21,862 nucleotides of DNA from Oscillospiraceae bacterium. GTDB taxonomy: Bacteria; Bacillota_A; Clostridia; Oscillospirales; Ruminococcaceae. The DNA lies in the NCBI GenBank assembly GCA_900766795.1, contig CAAFWX010000192.1:1-21862 (forward strand), in the 5' to 3' direction. Positions 1-7,435 of this stretch are shown here, in pieces. The notes under the pieces were generated by a model that did no database searches, was not told the origin of the DNA, and saw only the letters and a list, made by a program, of their open reading frames with translations. The position numbers were made by a program, and so were the translations under genes. Within the stretch, counting starts at the first letter, position 1. Every line of letters starts with the position of its first letter.

Positions 1-203
1 ACGAGGAGTTCTGCGAACGCTCGGTTGAGGTATCGCGCGGTCTGCCGACAGCCTTCAAAAAAGTTGCGCAGGCGGAGCGCTGCGGCTTTCTCGCCGCCTC
101 AGACTACGCCGAACCCTCTGTCGCCGACCGCGAGCATATGGACGCTTCCTCTCACAAGCGGCTCGCCGAGGCGGTTTTCCGCAGCATAGCCGCCGCGGTG
201 TGA
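1..203 (+). CDS. SGNH/GDSL-family hydrolase, C-terminal fragment
   Basis: The gene is cut by the window edge; the reading frame starts at base 3 and gives 66 residues before TGA at 201-203. The end carries the typical last block of SGNH hydrolases: D42-R-E-H45, in which the Asp and His of the catalytic triad are three residues apart, followed by MDASSHKRLAEAVF, which matches the usual 'H-L-x-x-x-G-H-x-x-L-A' helix. The nucleophile serine and oxyanion residues lie outside the window. The family hydrolyses esters or acetyl groups of lipids or sugars; the substrate cannot be told from this fragment. It points towards the next gene, a convergent arrangement, with about 190 non-coding bases between them in which I see no further gene. 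Confidence 0.7.
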   Translation, partial: EEFCERSVEVSRGLPTAFKKVAQAERCGFLAASDYAEPSVADREHMDASSHKRLAEAVFRSIAAAV

Positions 204-352
204 CAAATGTCAAATCGTTATTCCGACTTCATAAAATAAAATTGAAAAATGCTCAGACAAAGTTAGAATATCTGCATTCCGCAGCTTTCGGAAAGATTTC
301 GGCTAAGCGAAAACACATCGGATTCACCTTTGCCGCAGAGTTCTGACCGTGC

Positions 353-386
353 AAAAAATACATGCCGAGGCGAAAAACCTCGGCAT
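353..386 (-). terminator. Rho-independent terminator of the PocR/GGDEF-EAL operon
   Basis: A perfect 9-bp inverted repeat, ATGCCGAGG at 362-370 and CCTCGGCAT at 378-386, encloses a 7-base loop. Read on the minus strand it is followed by a run of six T (bases 353-358). It lies 11 bases after the stop codon of the GGDEF-EAL gene. The plus-strand side is also fairly T-rich (TATTGTTTTG), so it may also stop transcripts arriving from the SGNH hydrolase gene. Confidence 0.85.
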
Positions 387-396
387 TATTGTTTTG

Positions 397-2061
397 TTAC
401 ATCGCAAGCGCTTCAAGCCGCTGCTCAAAAACAGGCTTCGGAAGCGCCTTGTCGAAATAGAAGCCCTGCGCAAGAAAGCAGTTGTTGTCCTTAAGTCGCT
501 TCACCTGCTCGGCGGTTTCCACGCCCTCGACAATACATTGCAGCCCGATTTCATGCGCCATGGAGATGACGTGCTTAAGCATGACGTAGCTGTTTTTCTT
601 GTTGTCGTCGTTGAGGAAGTTCTTGTCGATTTTAAGCACATTCCACGGCATCTCCCGGATAAGATTCAGCGAGGAATACCCCATGCCGAAATCGTCCACC
701 GAGGTGCTTATGCCCTGCTTTTGAAGTCCCGTCACAATCTCGCGCAAATCGCGGAAATCCACATCCGTGGTGGTTTCCGTAAGCTCAATTTCAATGTACT
801 TGTGGGGGACATTGTATTTGTCCACAACCTCAAGAATGTGCTCCAGCAGGTTCATGTCGCCGAGATGTCTGCGCGACAGGTTGACCGAAACCTTGACCAC
901 CGACCTGCCTTCGTCAAGCCACCCGCGAATGTCGCGGCAGACCCGCTCGAGCATGTAGAAATCCAGAATCGTAATCGCCCTCGACTGCTCCAGCACGGGG
1001 ATGAACCTGTACGGCATAATTAGCTCGCCGTTGTGAAACCACCTGCAAAGCGCCTCTGCGCCCGCCAGACGATAGTTCTTAAGAGAAATTTTCGGCTGGT
1101 AGTAAACATCGAACTCCTCTTTCTTGATAGCCTCGAAAAACATCTCCTCGATTTCCTTCGCCTCGTTGATTTCATTCACAATGTTCTCGTTGTAAAATGC
1201 AATTCTTTCCTTGTTGCTTCTCGCAACACCAATTGCAACCGACATGTTGTCCATCACGTCGCTCGAAAGCTTCACCCCGCTTTCAGGAATGACATAGAAC
1301 CCCGCCGTCGCCGACACAAGGACTTTCTCGTTCGCCTCTTTGTCGTACACAATGCCGACTCCCTTGCAGTGCTCGATTACAGTATCAAGGTCCTGCTTCA
1401 AAAAGAGCGCCGCAAAGTTGTCGCCGCCGATTCTCACCACAAACCCGCCATCGGAAAGCTTCTTTTCGAGAATGTGAATGTACTCGCACATCACCTCGTC
1501 GCCCTTTTCCCTGCCCAGAAGCCGATTCAGATAGCCGAAGCTTTTCAGGTTGAAATACACGCCCGTGTATTGGTTTATCGTGCCGTCAACAGTGTATTTT
1601 TCCGCCATTTTAAAGAAGTAGTTGAGGTTGTAGAAATGGAACTGCCTGTCATAAAAAGTCAGGGTCTCCGCAATGTTCTGGGTGCGGACTCTGCCGTGGA
1701 AAACAAAAAGCATACTCTCGACAAGATTGATTTTCGAGCGCTCCTCCTCGTCCCAGTCAGGCTCTCCCTTTCTCTGAAAAAAGGTGTATATTCCCTTGTT
1801 GCCGTCACCTGTGAGGTGAGAAAACTCGAGTATGCGCGAATCGTCTGCGCTTTCCGAATCAAACAGCAGATTTTCCGCTTTCTTCGTTTCATTCACTCCG
1901 AAGCGCGGCTTTTCAATCATGGTGAGCTTGACCCGCGCAACACGAAGCACTCCGCAAATACTCCGCAGCGCGTCGGCATTGTCGGGATGAATAATCTCGG
2001 GAATGTTCCCCATTTTTTCAAGGAACTCGTCCATCGCAGCGGAATAAGCATTTATATCCAT
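397..2061 (-). CDS. GGDEF-EAL protein: degenerate cyclase domain, intact c-di-GMP phosphodiesterase domain
   Basis: A 554-residue cytoplasmic protein. Residues ~20-130 look like a GAF-type sensor region, ~135-295 are a GGDEF domain and ~305-550 an EAL domain. The cyclase signature reads GGDNF (212-216), and the usual metal-binding D-x-D/N-x-F-K stretch is replaced by FNLKSFGYLN, so diguanylate cyclase activity is unlikely. The EAL domain keeps its expected catalytic and metal ligands: E336-A-L-C-R, N394 (SVNLS), E426 (ELTE), D456-D457 with intact loop FGMGYSS, K477 (LKID), E512 (VEGVE) and Q532 (QGF). The most likely reaction is hydrolysis of c-di-GMP to pGpG, with the GGDEF domain acting as a regulatory or GTP-sensing module (inference). 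ATG at 2061 has AGGAGG five bases upstream (2067-2072). It follows the PocR gene by 15 bases and is almost surely co-transcribed with it. No membrane segment is seen. Confidence 0.92.
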   Translation of the reverse strand: MDINAYSAAMDEFLEKMGNIPEIIHPDNADALRSICGVLRVARVKLTMIEKPRFGVNETKKAENLLFDSESADDSRILEFSHLTGDGNKGIYTFFQRKGEPDWDEEERSKINLVESMLFVFHGRVRTQNIAETLTFYDRQFHFYNLNYFFKMAEKYTVDGTINQYTGVYFNLKSFGYLNRLLGREKGDEVMCEYIHILEKKLSDGGFVVRIGGDNFAALFLKQDLDTVIEHCKGVGIVYDKEANEKVLVSATAGFYVIPESGVKLSSDVMDNMSVAIGVARSNKERIAFYNENIVNEINEAKEIEEMFFEAIKKEEFDVYYQPKISLKNYRLAGAEALCRWFHNGELIMPYRFIPVLEQSRAITILDFYMLERVCRDIRGWLDEGRSVVKVSVNLSRRHLGDMNLLEHILEVVDKYNVPHKYIEIELTETTTDVDFRDLREIVTGLQKQGISTSVDDFGMGYSSLNLIREMPWNVLKIDKNFLNDDNKKNSYVMLKHVISMAHEIGLQCIVEGVETAEQVKRLKDNNCFLAQGFYFDKALPKPVFEQRLEALAM

Positions 2062-2076
2062 GATGACCTCCTAAGA

Positions 2077-3321
2077 TTAGTCGTTGACAACCAGCTGCGG
2101 AAGCTCGATGACGTAGACCGTTCCGCTGCCGATTTTGCTGTCAACAGTGACCTTTCCCGACATCTGGCGCGCAAGCACGCCGATAATGTTTATACCTATG
2201 TTCTCCCCCTCAAATCGGGAGTAGGGTCTTTCAAGAAAATCCCGAACATTGTTCAGCTGTTCTTCAGTCAGTCCGTCACCCGTGTCCCTGACCTCCATAC
2301 GAAGAATCCCCGCATAGGATTTCTTAAAGCTGGAAGCAGAAATCTCGATAGTGCCGTGCCGAGTGCTGTTTATGGAGTTTCCGATGATTTTGTTAAGCAT
2401 TTGCGTGATTCTGCCCGCGTCACCCATAAGCTTTTCGGGAACGCTGTCGTCAACACGCAGCACAAATTTAATTTCGGTTTTCTCGCAGGAAAGCTCCGCC
2501 TTCTCGCGAATCATGGAAAGCAGCTCTCTGGGATTATAGATGTCCTCAGTAAGCTCAATGTCGCCGTCGGTTATCTTCGCATAGAGCACCGTTTCCTCAA
2601 TTGAAGCCAGAAACTCCGCGCCCTTTATGCGCAGCTCGTCGAAGGCTTTTCCGAGCGTGTAGTCGCCAAGGCTCTCCGCAAACAGATTTGCGGTGTCCAT
2701 CCACTCCTTCACGTTCTTTCGCATGTTAGCGTTCATCTCAATCATAAACGCAGTCTGCGAGCGGGCAATGCGCTCAAGCCTGCGGCTCTTTCTGAGAGCG
2801 AGGTAGTTGTTGTATGCCATCTCGGAAATGATTCCCGCAAGCTTTGTCAGGAACTCGGCTGCGCGCTGAATCTCCGCTTTTTCAAGGCGTCTGATTTTTC
2901 TTGCCGCCGCGAGATACTCCGCCGGGTCTTTGCCGAAATCAAGCGCGTCGCGGCGCATTTTTTCCTCGTCGATTTCATCCGCAAGCACCTGCCCGCCGAC
3001 AAAGCTTCCGAGAATCCGCCCGTCAATCATGATGGGCGCGGCAAAGTCAACCAAACCTGCATGGCAGCTGTAAGAAACGGCGCTGCCGTTTTCAAGCGTC
3101 AGGATAGCGCCTTTCTTGTCGCACTCAAAGCAGCGCTTGCAGCCAAGCTCGGAGGTTCTGACAAAACCACAGCAAAAGTCGGAGAAATTGCTTTCTTTGG
3201 TCACAGGGGTACCGTTGACGTCGGTGGTTACAGACGCCATTCCTGTGTATTCCGAAAAGCTGTTCTGTATCTCCTGGAGAATGCTGACATCCAGAAGATC
3301 GGTTAATCCTAAATCATTCAT
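2077..3321 (-). CDS. PocR sensor domain fused to a histidine-kinase-like ATPase lacking the phospho-acceptor His
   Basis: A 414-residue soluble protein. Residues ~8-165 fit the PocR ligand-binding domain, a PAS-like sensor known from regulators of propanediol/cobalamin genes: FSEYTGM, the Cys cluster C50-C51, C61-K-R-C64, C67, and YSCHAGLVDFAAPI (84-97). Residues ~186-250 sit where HisKA should be, but the usual F-x-x-x-M-S-H-E-x-R motif reads FMIEMNANMR (192-201), so Ala198 replaces the phosphorylated His. Residues ~290-408 are a HATPase domain with an N box (N310, N315), a DTGDG G1 box (346-350), a weak G2 box (GENIGI, 372-377) and GSGT (398-401). It is thus a pseudo-histidine kinase or a protein-interaction module (inference). 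It is the first gene of the operon with the GGDEF-EAL gene; no response regulator is adjacent. ATG at 3321 has AGGGA nine bases upstream. Confidence 0.9.
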   Translation of the reverse strand: MNDLGLTDLLDVSILQEIQNSFSEYTGMASVTTDVNGTPVTKESNFSDFCCGFVRTSELGCKRCFECDKKGAILTLENGSAVSYSCHAGLVDFAAPIMIDGRILGSFVGGQVLADEIDEEKMRRDALDFGKDPAEYLAAARKIRRLEKAEIQRAAEFLTKLAGIISEMAYNNYLALRKSRRLERIARSQTAFMIEMNANMRKNVKEWMDTANLFAESLGDYTLGKAFDELRIKGAEFLASIEETVLYAKITDGDIELTEDIYNPRELLSMIREKAELSCEKTEIKFVLRVDDSVPEKLMGDAGRITQMLNKIIGNSINSTRHGTIEISASSFKKSYAGILRMEVRDTGDGLTEEQLNNVRDFLERPYSRFEGENIGINIIGVLARQMSGKVTVDSKIGSGTVYVIELPQLVVND

Positions 3322-3403
3322 GTCATCGTATCCCTATTGTCCCTCGAAAAATTCACCAACACGTCAAAGCGTATGGCATATTTATGGTAATTTACTTAAC
3401 ACA

Positions 3404-3432
3404 ATTATACCACACTCTGCACAAAAAAGCAA
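3404..3432 (-). promoter_or_regulatory. Sigma-A promoter of the PocR/GGDEF-EAL operon
   Basis: On the minus strand: -35 TTGCTT (3427-3432), a 17-base spacer, and -10 TATAAT (3404-3409) with an upstream TGG that makes an extended -10. The predicted start near 3397 gives a leader of about 75 bases before the ATG at 3321. Confidence 0.8.
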
Positions 3433-3560
3433 GTGTTTTCCTAAAGAAAGTTGTGAATTTATTTACATTTTATGTAGAACGCCCGCAAAACAGGGCCATT
3501 TTTTGCGTTTAGCATTTCTTCCGTGCCGTCTGATATAGGAAAAATCTTTGACTTATCGGA

Positions 3561-3589
3561 TTGAAAAACTGTCTTTGATGTGGTATACT
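3561..3589 (+). promoter_or_regulatory. Sigma-A promoter of the MATE gene
   Basis: -35 TTGAAA (3561-3566), a 17-base spacer, and -10 TATACT (3584-3589) preceded by TGG (extended -10). The predicted start near 3596 lies downstream of the in-frame GTG at 3580, which rules that codon out as the translation start. The 128 bases between this and the divergent minus-strand promoter are AT-rich and hold no gene; a weak GCCC/GGGC hairpin followed by T6 at 3481-3504 has no obvious role. Confidence 0.75.
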
Positions 3590-3621
3590 TAAGTCCGAAC
3601 CCAAGGAAAGAAGATGATTTT

Positions 3622-4992
3622 TTGGCAAGACAATATGAAATGGATATGACGAGCGGTTCGGTGCTGAAAAAACTGCTGATTTTTACGCTGCCGCTAATGC
3701 TTTCGGGACTTCTCCAGCTGCTGTTTAACGCGGCGGACATAGTGGTTGTCGGAAAATTCGCGGGAGATAACTCTCTTGCAGCGGTGGGGTCGAACGCTCC
3801 GCTTGTGAACCTGCTGACGAACCTTTTCATCGGACTTTCGGTGGGCGCAAACGTCGCCGCCGCAAAAGCAAACGGTGCAGGTCACAGCGAAACGCTCTCC
3901 AAAACGGTGCACACCGCAATGCTGCTCGGCTTGTGCAGCGGTCTGCTTCTGACGGTAGTGGGAATCGTGTTTGCGCCCCAGCTTCTCACCATGATGAAAA
4001 CCCCAAAAGAAGTGCTGGGGCTTGCGGTGATTTATCTCAGGGTCTTCTTTGTGGGAATGCCCGCAATGATGGTATATAACTTCGGCGCCGCCCTGCTGCG
4101 CGCCATCGGCGACACTAAGCGCCCGATGTATTTTCTCATCATCTCGGGAATTGTAAACGTGCTGCTGAACCTGCTTTTCGTCATCGTTTTCAAAATGGAC
4201 GTGGCGGGAGTTGCCCTCGCGACGGTTATCGCGCAGTACATCTCGGCGGGGCTTGTGGTCATGTGTCTTATGCACGAGCAGGGTGCGATACGTTTTTCCT
4301 TGTCGCAGCTGCGCTTTGAGCGCGCGCCGTTTCTTGAGATTCTGAAAATAGGACTTCCTGCAGGATTTCAGGGAGTGGTTTTCGCGCTGTCAAACGTTGT
4401 GATTCAGTCCTCCGTCAACATCTTCGGCGAAACCGTGATGGCAGGAAACTCGGCGGCTGCCAGCATAGAGGGATTCATCTACATGGCGATGAACTCGTTT
4501 TATCAGGCGGCAATTTCGTTCACGGGGCAGAACTTCGGAGCGAAGAAGCCCGAGCGTTTGCCGCGGATTTTTCTTTGCGCGGAGGGGTGCGTCATTGCAA
4601 CGGGGCTGATTTTCGGGCAGACGGCTTACCTGCTTAGCGAGCCGCTTCTGGGGCTGTACACCGACAGCCCAGAGGTTGTTGCCGCAGGCATGAACAGACT
4701 AAGCGTTATCGCCTGCACCTATGCGCTGTGCGGAATGATGGATGTTGCGGTCGGCGTGCTTCGCGGGCTGGGCTGCTCCGTGACTCCGATGATAGTTTCA
4801 CTGGCGGGCGCCTGCGGCTTCAGAATTGTGTGGATTGCAACGGTGTTTCAGATGAAGGAGCACCACAACATTCTCACAGTGTATCTCTCCTACCCCATTT
4901 CATGGATAATCACGTTCACAGCACACATGATTTGCTTTTTCTTCGTTTGGCGCAAGGTAAAAAAGCAGCTTTTAGAGGAAGTCGCGCAATAG
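3622..4992 (+). CDS. MATE-family multidrug/cation efflux protein
   Basis: A polytopic inner-membrane antiporter of about 456 residues, the usual MATE length, with about 12 hydrophobic segments in two homologous halves. The N-terminus (YEMDMTSGSVLKKLLIF, then LLQLLFNAADIVVVGKFAG) is the family signature, and the second half repeats it (GLPAGFQGVVFALSNVVIQ). The family exports drugs or organic cations in exchange for Na+ or H+; the substrate is unknown. Start choice: the frame is open back to GTG 3580, but the promoter covers that site. TTG 3622 lies 11 bases after AAGGAAAG (3603-3610) and gives the start M-A-R-Q-Y-E-M-D-M-T, which looks like other MATE N-termini; ATG 3640 is the alternative and has only a poor ribosome binding site. 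It is a single-gene transcription unit with its own promoter and terminator. Confidence 0.93.
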   Translation: MARQYEMDMTSGSVLKKLLIFTLPLMLSGLLQLLFNAADIVVVGKFAGDNSLAAVGSNAPLVNLLTNLFIGLSVGANVAAAKANGAGHSETLSKTVHTAMLLGLCSGLLLTVVGIVFAPQLLTMMKTPKEVLGLAVIYLRVFFVGMPAMMVYNFGAALLRAIGDTKRPMYFLIISGIVNVLLNLLFVIVFKMDVAGVALATVIAQYISAGLVVMCLMHEQGAIRFSLSQLRFERAPFLEILKIGLPAGFQGVVFALSNVVIQSSVNIFGETVMAGNSAAASIEGFIYMAMNSFYQAAISFTGQNFGAKKPERLPRIFLCAEGCVIATGLIFGQTAYLLSEPLLGLYTDSPEVVAAGMNRLSVIACTYALCGMMDVAVGVLRGLGCSVTPMIVSLAGACGFRIVWIATVFQMKEHHNILTVYLSYPISWIITFTAHMICFFFVWRKVKKQLLEEVAQ

Positions 4993-5020
4993 CGTAGAAC
5001 ACTCAAAACAATACATATTA

Positions 5021-5048
5021 AGGGACGGCGATAAGCCGCCCTTTTTTT
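5021..5048 (+). terminator. Terminator after the MATE gene
   Basis: The stem AGGG(A)CGGC / GCCGCCCT has one bulged A and a short GATAA loop, and is followed by seven T (5042-5048). It lies 28 bases after the MATE stop codon. Confidence 0.82.
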
Positions 5049-5061
5049 CTGCTTTTTCCTC

Positions 5062-5090
5062 TTGCAAAAAATCGCGCGGTATGCTATACT
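5062..5090 (+). promoter_or_regulatory. Sigma-A promoter of the trmL-degV-cdaA-cdaR operon
   Basis: -35 TTGCAA (5062-5067), a 17-base spacer, and -10 TATACT (5085-5090) with TGC in front (extended -10). The predicted start near 5097 gives a leader of about 34 bases. No further promoter as good as this is visible in the intergenic gaps down to 10311. Confidence 0.8.
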
Positions 5091-5130
5091 AAATAATGTA
5101 TTATTATGTTTTGGAAAGTAGGAGATTTAA

Positions 5131-5634
5131 GTGGAGCTTAATATCGTTCTTGCACAGCCGCAAATCCCGCAGAACACGGGAAATATCGCCCGCACCTGCG
5201 CGGTGACGGGTGCACGGCTTCATCTCATAAGACCGCTCGGCTTTGAGATTGATGACAAAAAGCTCAAACGCGCGGGGCTGGACTACTGGAGCTATCTCGA
5301 CATAACCTACTACGACGGCTTCGAGGACTTCTTCGTGAAAAACGAGGGCAGCTTCTTCTATTTCTCCACCAAAGCGCTCAACCGCTATTCCGACGTAAGC
5401 TACCCTGATAAATGCTACATAATTTTCGGGCGCGAGGACGCGGGGCTGCCCGAGGAGCTGCTTTTCCAAAACAAGGACTGCTGCGTGCGCATTCCCATGC
5501 TGCCGACGCTCAGAAGCCTGAACCTGTCCAACAGCGTTGCCATCGCTGCCTATGAGGTTTTGCGGCAGTGGGATTTTCCCGAGCTTCAGAACAGCGGAAG
5601 CCTTACGAAATTTGATTGGGCACAATGCAAGTAA
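5131..5634 (+). CDS. trmL: tRNA (cytidine/uridine-34 2'-O)-methyltransferase TrmL
   Basis: A 167-residue SPOUT-class methyltransferase, the typical short TrmL length without extra domains. Seen motifs: the N-terminal VLAQPQIPQNTGNIARTC (motif 1), IIFGREDAGLP (97-107, motif 2) and RIPMLPTLRSLNLSNSVAIA (120-139, motif 3), which together form the trefoil-knot S-adenosylmethionine site. TrmL methylates the ribose of the wobble base in tRNA-Leu isoacceptors (established for the family). The start is GTG with AGGAG (5120-5124) six bases upstream. It is the first gene of a five-gene operon; degV starts 28 bases after its stop. Confidence 0.95.
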   Translation: MELNIVLAQPQIPQNTGNIARTCAVTGARLHLIRPLGFEIDDKKLKRAGLDYWSYLDITYYDGFEDFFVKNEGSFFYFSTKALNRYSDVSYPDKCYIIFGREDAGLPEELLFQNKDCCVRIPMLPTLRSLNLSNSVAIAAYEVLRQWDFPELQNSGSLTKFDWAQCK

Positions 5635-5662
5635 ATCAAATCAACCGAAAGGAAACAAAAAC

Positions 5663-6541
5663 ATGATTGATAACATCAGAATCATCACCGACAGCGGCTG
5701 CGACATCTCCCCCGCAGCAGAGGAGCAGAACAAGGATTTGCTCGTGGTCATGCCGTTCATGATAACGATTGATGGCAAAACCTACACCGACAGAAAGGAC
5801 CTCTCCCCCGAGCAGTTCTACCAGATTCTTAAGGAGAACGAGGAGATTCCGAAGCACTCTCAGATTACCGCAATCCAGTTTGAGGACAAATACCGCGAGC
5901 TGTATGAGCAGGGTGTGCGCACCATCATTGTCGATGTGATAAACGGCGCGGGTTCGCAGACCTGCTCCAACGCGCAGCTTGCCGCAAACAACATTGCCGA
6001 GGAACTCGCCGACCTTAAGCTCTATGTCATTGACGGAAGAAACTACACCCTCGGCTACGGCTATCCCGTGATTGAAGCATGTAAAAAGCTTCGCGCGGGG
6101 CAGGACGTTGAGAGCGTTGTCGCTTACCTAAAGGACTGGGCAAGCCACATTGAGGCAATGATTATCGGATTCGACCTGCGCCACATGAAAAAGTCGGGAA
6201 GAATCTCCGCTGCGGCTTCCTTTCTCGGCGAACTGATGGGGCTTAAGCCGCTGATTACGCTTTTTGACGAGAAAACTGAGGTAATCAAAAAAGCGCGCGG
6301 AGAAAAAGCAGTCATTGACGCGGCGGTTGAGGCGGTGGCTTCGAGAATGATTCCCGAAACACCGTGGTGCGTAATCACCACAACGCGCCCCGACTGCGAC
6401 AAGGAGTTTATCGACAAGCTGACGAAGAAAATCGGCTATGGCCCGACGCTCATCGAAAAATGCGGCGTTGTGGTTAGCTGCAACGCAGGTCCCGAGTTTA
6501 TCGGCGTGCTTTACAGAGGTCAGGACAGAGGAGTTAAGTAA
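5663..6541 (+). CDS. DegV-family fatty-acid-binding protein
   Basis: A 292-residue soluble protein of normal DegV length. The N-terminus IRIITDSGCDIS (5-16), the central GAGSQTCSNAQLAA (95-108) and the region FDLRHMKKSGRISAAASFLGE match the two-domain DegV fold that binds a long-chain fatty acid. In Firmicutes one subgroup (FakB) hands the fatty acid to the kinase FakA; no fakA is in the window, so that role is only possible. ATG 5663 is chosen because AAAGGAAA lies just upstream and the protein then begins, as is typical, with the first beta strand; the open frame upstream overlaps trmL. The stop TAA (6539-6541) touches the ribosome binding site of cdaA. Confidence 0.93.
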   Translation: MIDNIRIITDSGCDISPAAEEQNKDLLVVMPFMITIDGKTYTDRKDLSPEQFYQILKENEEIPKHSQITAIQFEDKYRELYEQGVRTIIVDVINGAGSQTCSNAQLAANNIAEELADLKLYVIDGRNYTLGYGYPVIEACKKLRAGQDVESVVAYLKDWASHIEAMIIGFDLRHMKKSGRISAAASFLGELMGLKPLITLFDEKTEVIKKARGEKAVIDAAVEAVASRMIPETPWCVITTTRPDCDKEFIDKLTKKIGYGPTLIEKCGVVVSCNAGPEFIGVLYRGQDRGVK

Positions 6542-6553
6542 AGGAGAAGCACC

Positions 6554-7435
6554 TTGGAACTGCTTGAATATATCCACGACTATTTACAAAACTTCATAAG
6601 AATTGTGCAGTCCATCGGCTTCGCTGATGTGCTTGACATTCTTATGCTTACAATTCTTGTGTACTATGTCATAAAGCTCATACGCGAAACTCGCGCCATG
6701 CAGCTGCTTAAGGGCGTTGGCGTGCTGCTGATTCTCTTTATCATTGTGCAGATATGCGAGCTTAAGGCGATGAGCTTCCTGCTGGACAACTTTCTTCAGG
6801 TCGGCATTCTCGCTTTCATCATCGTCTTTCAGCCCGAGGTGCGCCGTATTCTCGAAAAGGTCGGCAGAGCACGCGTGAAAGAAATCACCATGTCCCTTGA
6901 ACAGTCACAGCCCGATTCCGATGTGACCCGAAGCAAAGCAGTCAAGGAAATCGTTGACGCCTGCGACAGCCTGAGCCGTTCAAAGACAGGCGCGCTTATC
7001 GTAATCGAGCGAAGCGTAATGCTCAACGACCGCGTCAAGGAAAACAGCACCATCATAAACTCGGAAATTTCCGCAGAGCTTCTATGCAACATCTTTTTCC
7101 ACAATGCCCCGCTGCACGATGGCGCGGTCATCATCAGAAACTATCGAATATATGCGGCAGGCTGCACGCTGCTTATGCCCGAGAAGGACAACTATCTCCC
7201 GAAGAAGTATGGCACCCGCCATAGAGCTGCCATTGGACAGAGCGAAAACTGCGACGCTATCATTATTGTCGTGTCCGAAGAAACGGGACAAATCTCGGTT
7301 GCGCTGGACGGAGATCTGACGCCTAATCTAAACACGCAAAGCCTTGCGAACATTCTTCGCGGAAAAATGCTTGGAAGCACCAAAACCAAAAGCAAGCCCG
7401 TGAAGCAGGCACCAAGAAAGAAGGAGGCGGACTAA
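6554..7435 (+). CDS. cdaA: Membrane diadenylate cyclase CdaA (c-di-AMP synthase)
   Basis: A 293-residue protein that condenses two ATP into c-di-AMP. Three N-terminal membrane helices (about 24-41, 54-68 and 79-93) precede a DAC (DisA_N) domain with the catalytic D189-G-A191 and R222-H-R-A-A226 motifs, both intact. A basic tail, rich in Lys, ends the protein. The start is TTG with AAGGAGAAG (6541-6549), beginning at the last base of the degV stop codon. cdaR follows without any gap: its GTG starts at the base after the cdaA stop, and its AAGGAGG lies inside the last cdaA codons, so the two are probably translationally coupled. c-di-AMP controls K+ and osmolyte transport and wall homeostasis in Firmicutes (established knowledge). 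Confidence 0.97.
   Translation: MELLEYIHDYLQNFIRIVQSIGFADVLDILMLTILVYYVIKLIRETRAMQLLKGVGVLLILFIIVQICELKAMSFLLDNFLQVGILAFIIVFQPEVRRILEKVGRARVKEITMSLEQSQPDSDVTRSKAVKEIVDACDSLSRSKTGALIVIERSVMLNDRVKENSTIINSEISAELLCNIFFHNAPLHDGAVIIRNYRIYAAGCTLLMPEKDNYLPKKYGTRHRAAIGQSENCDAIIIVVSEETGQISVALDGDLTPNLNTQSLANILRGKMLGSTKTKSKPVKQAPRKKEAD

Noticed and set aside
204..352. Small gene or RNA between the SGNH fragment and the first terminator
   Set aside because: No open frame with a ribosome binding site and no strong secondary structure; only short imperfect repeats.
1033..2604. Long plus-strand open frame (523 codons) opposite the GGDEF-EAL and PocR genes
   Set aside because: It is antisense to two clear domain proteins with promoter, ribosome binding sites and terminator; its translation is rich in Arg, His and Val and shows no motif.
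3580..3621. Upstream GTG start for the MATE protein
   Set aside because: The -10 element of the promoter covers this codon, so it would lie upstream of the transcript start.
5537..5662. Upstream start extending DegV by 42 residues into trmL
   Set aside because: The extra residues are the other frame of trmL; ATG 5663 has a good ribosome binding site and gives the normal DegV start.
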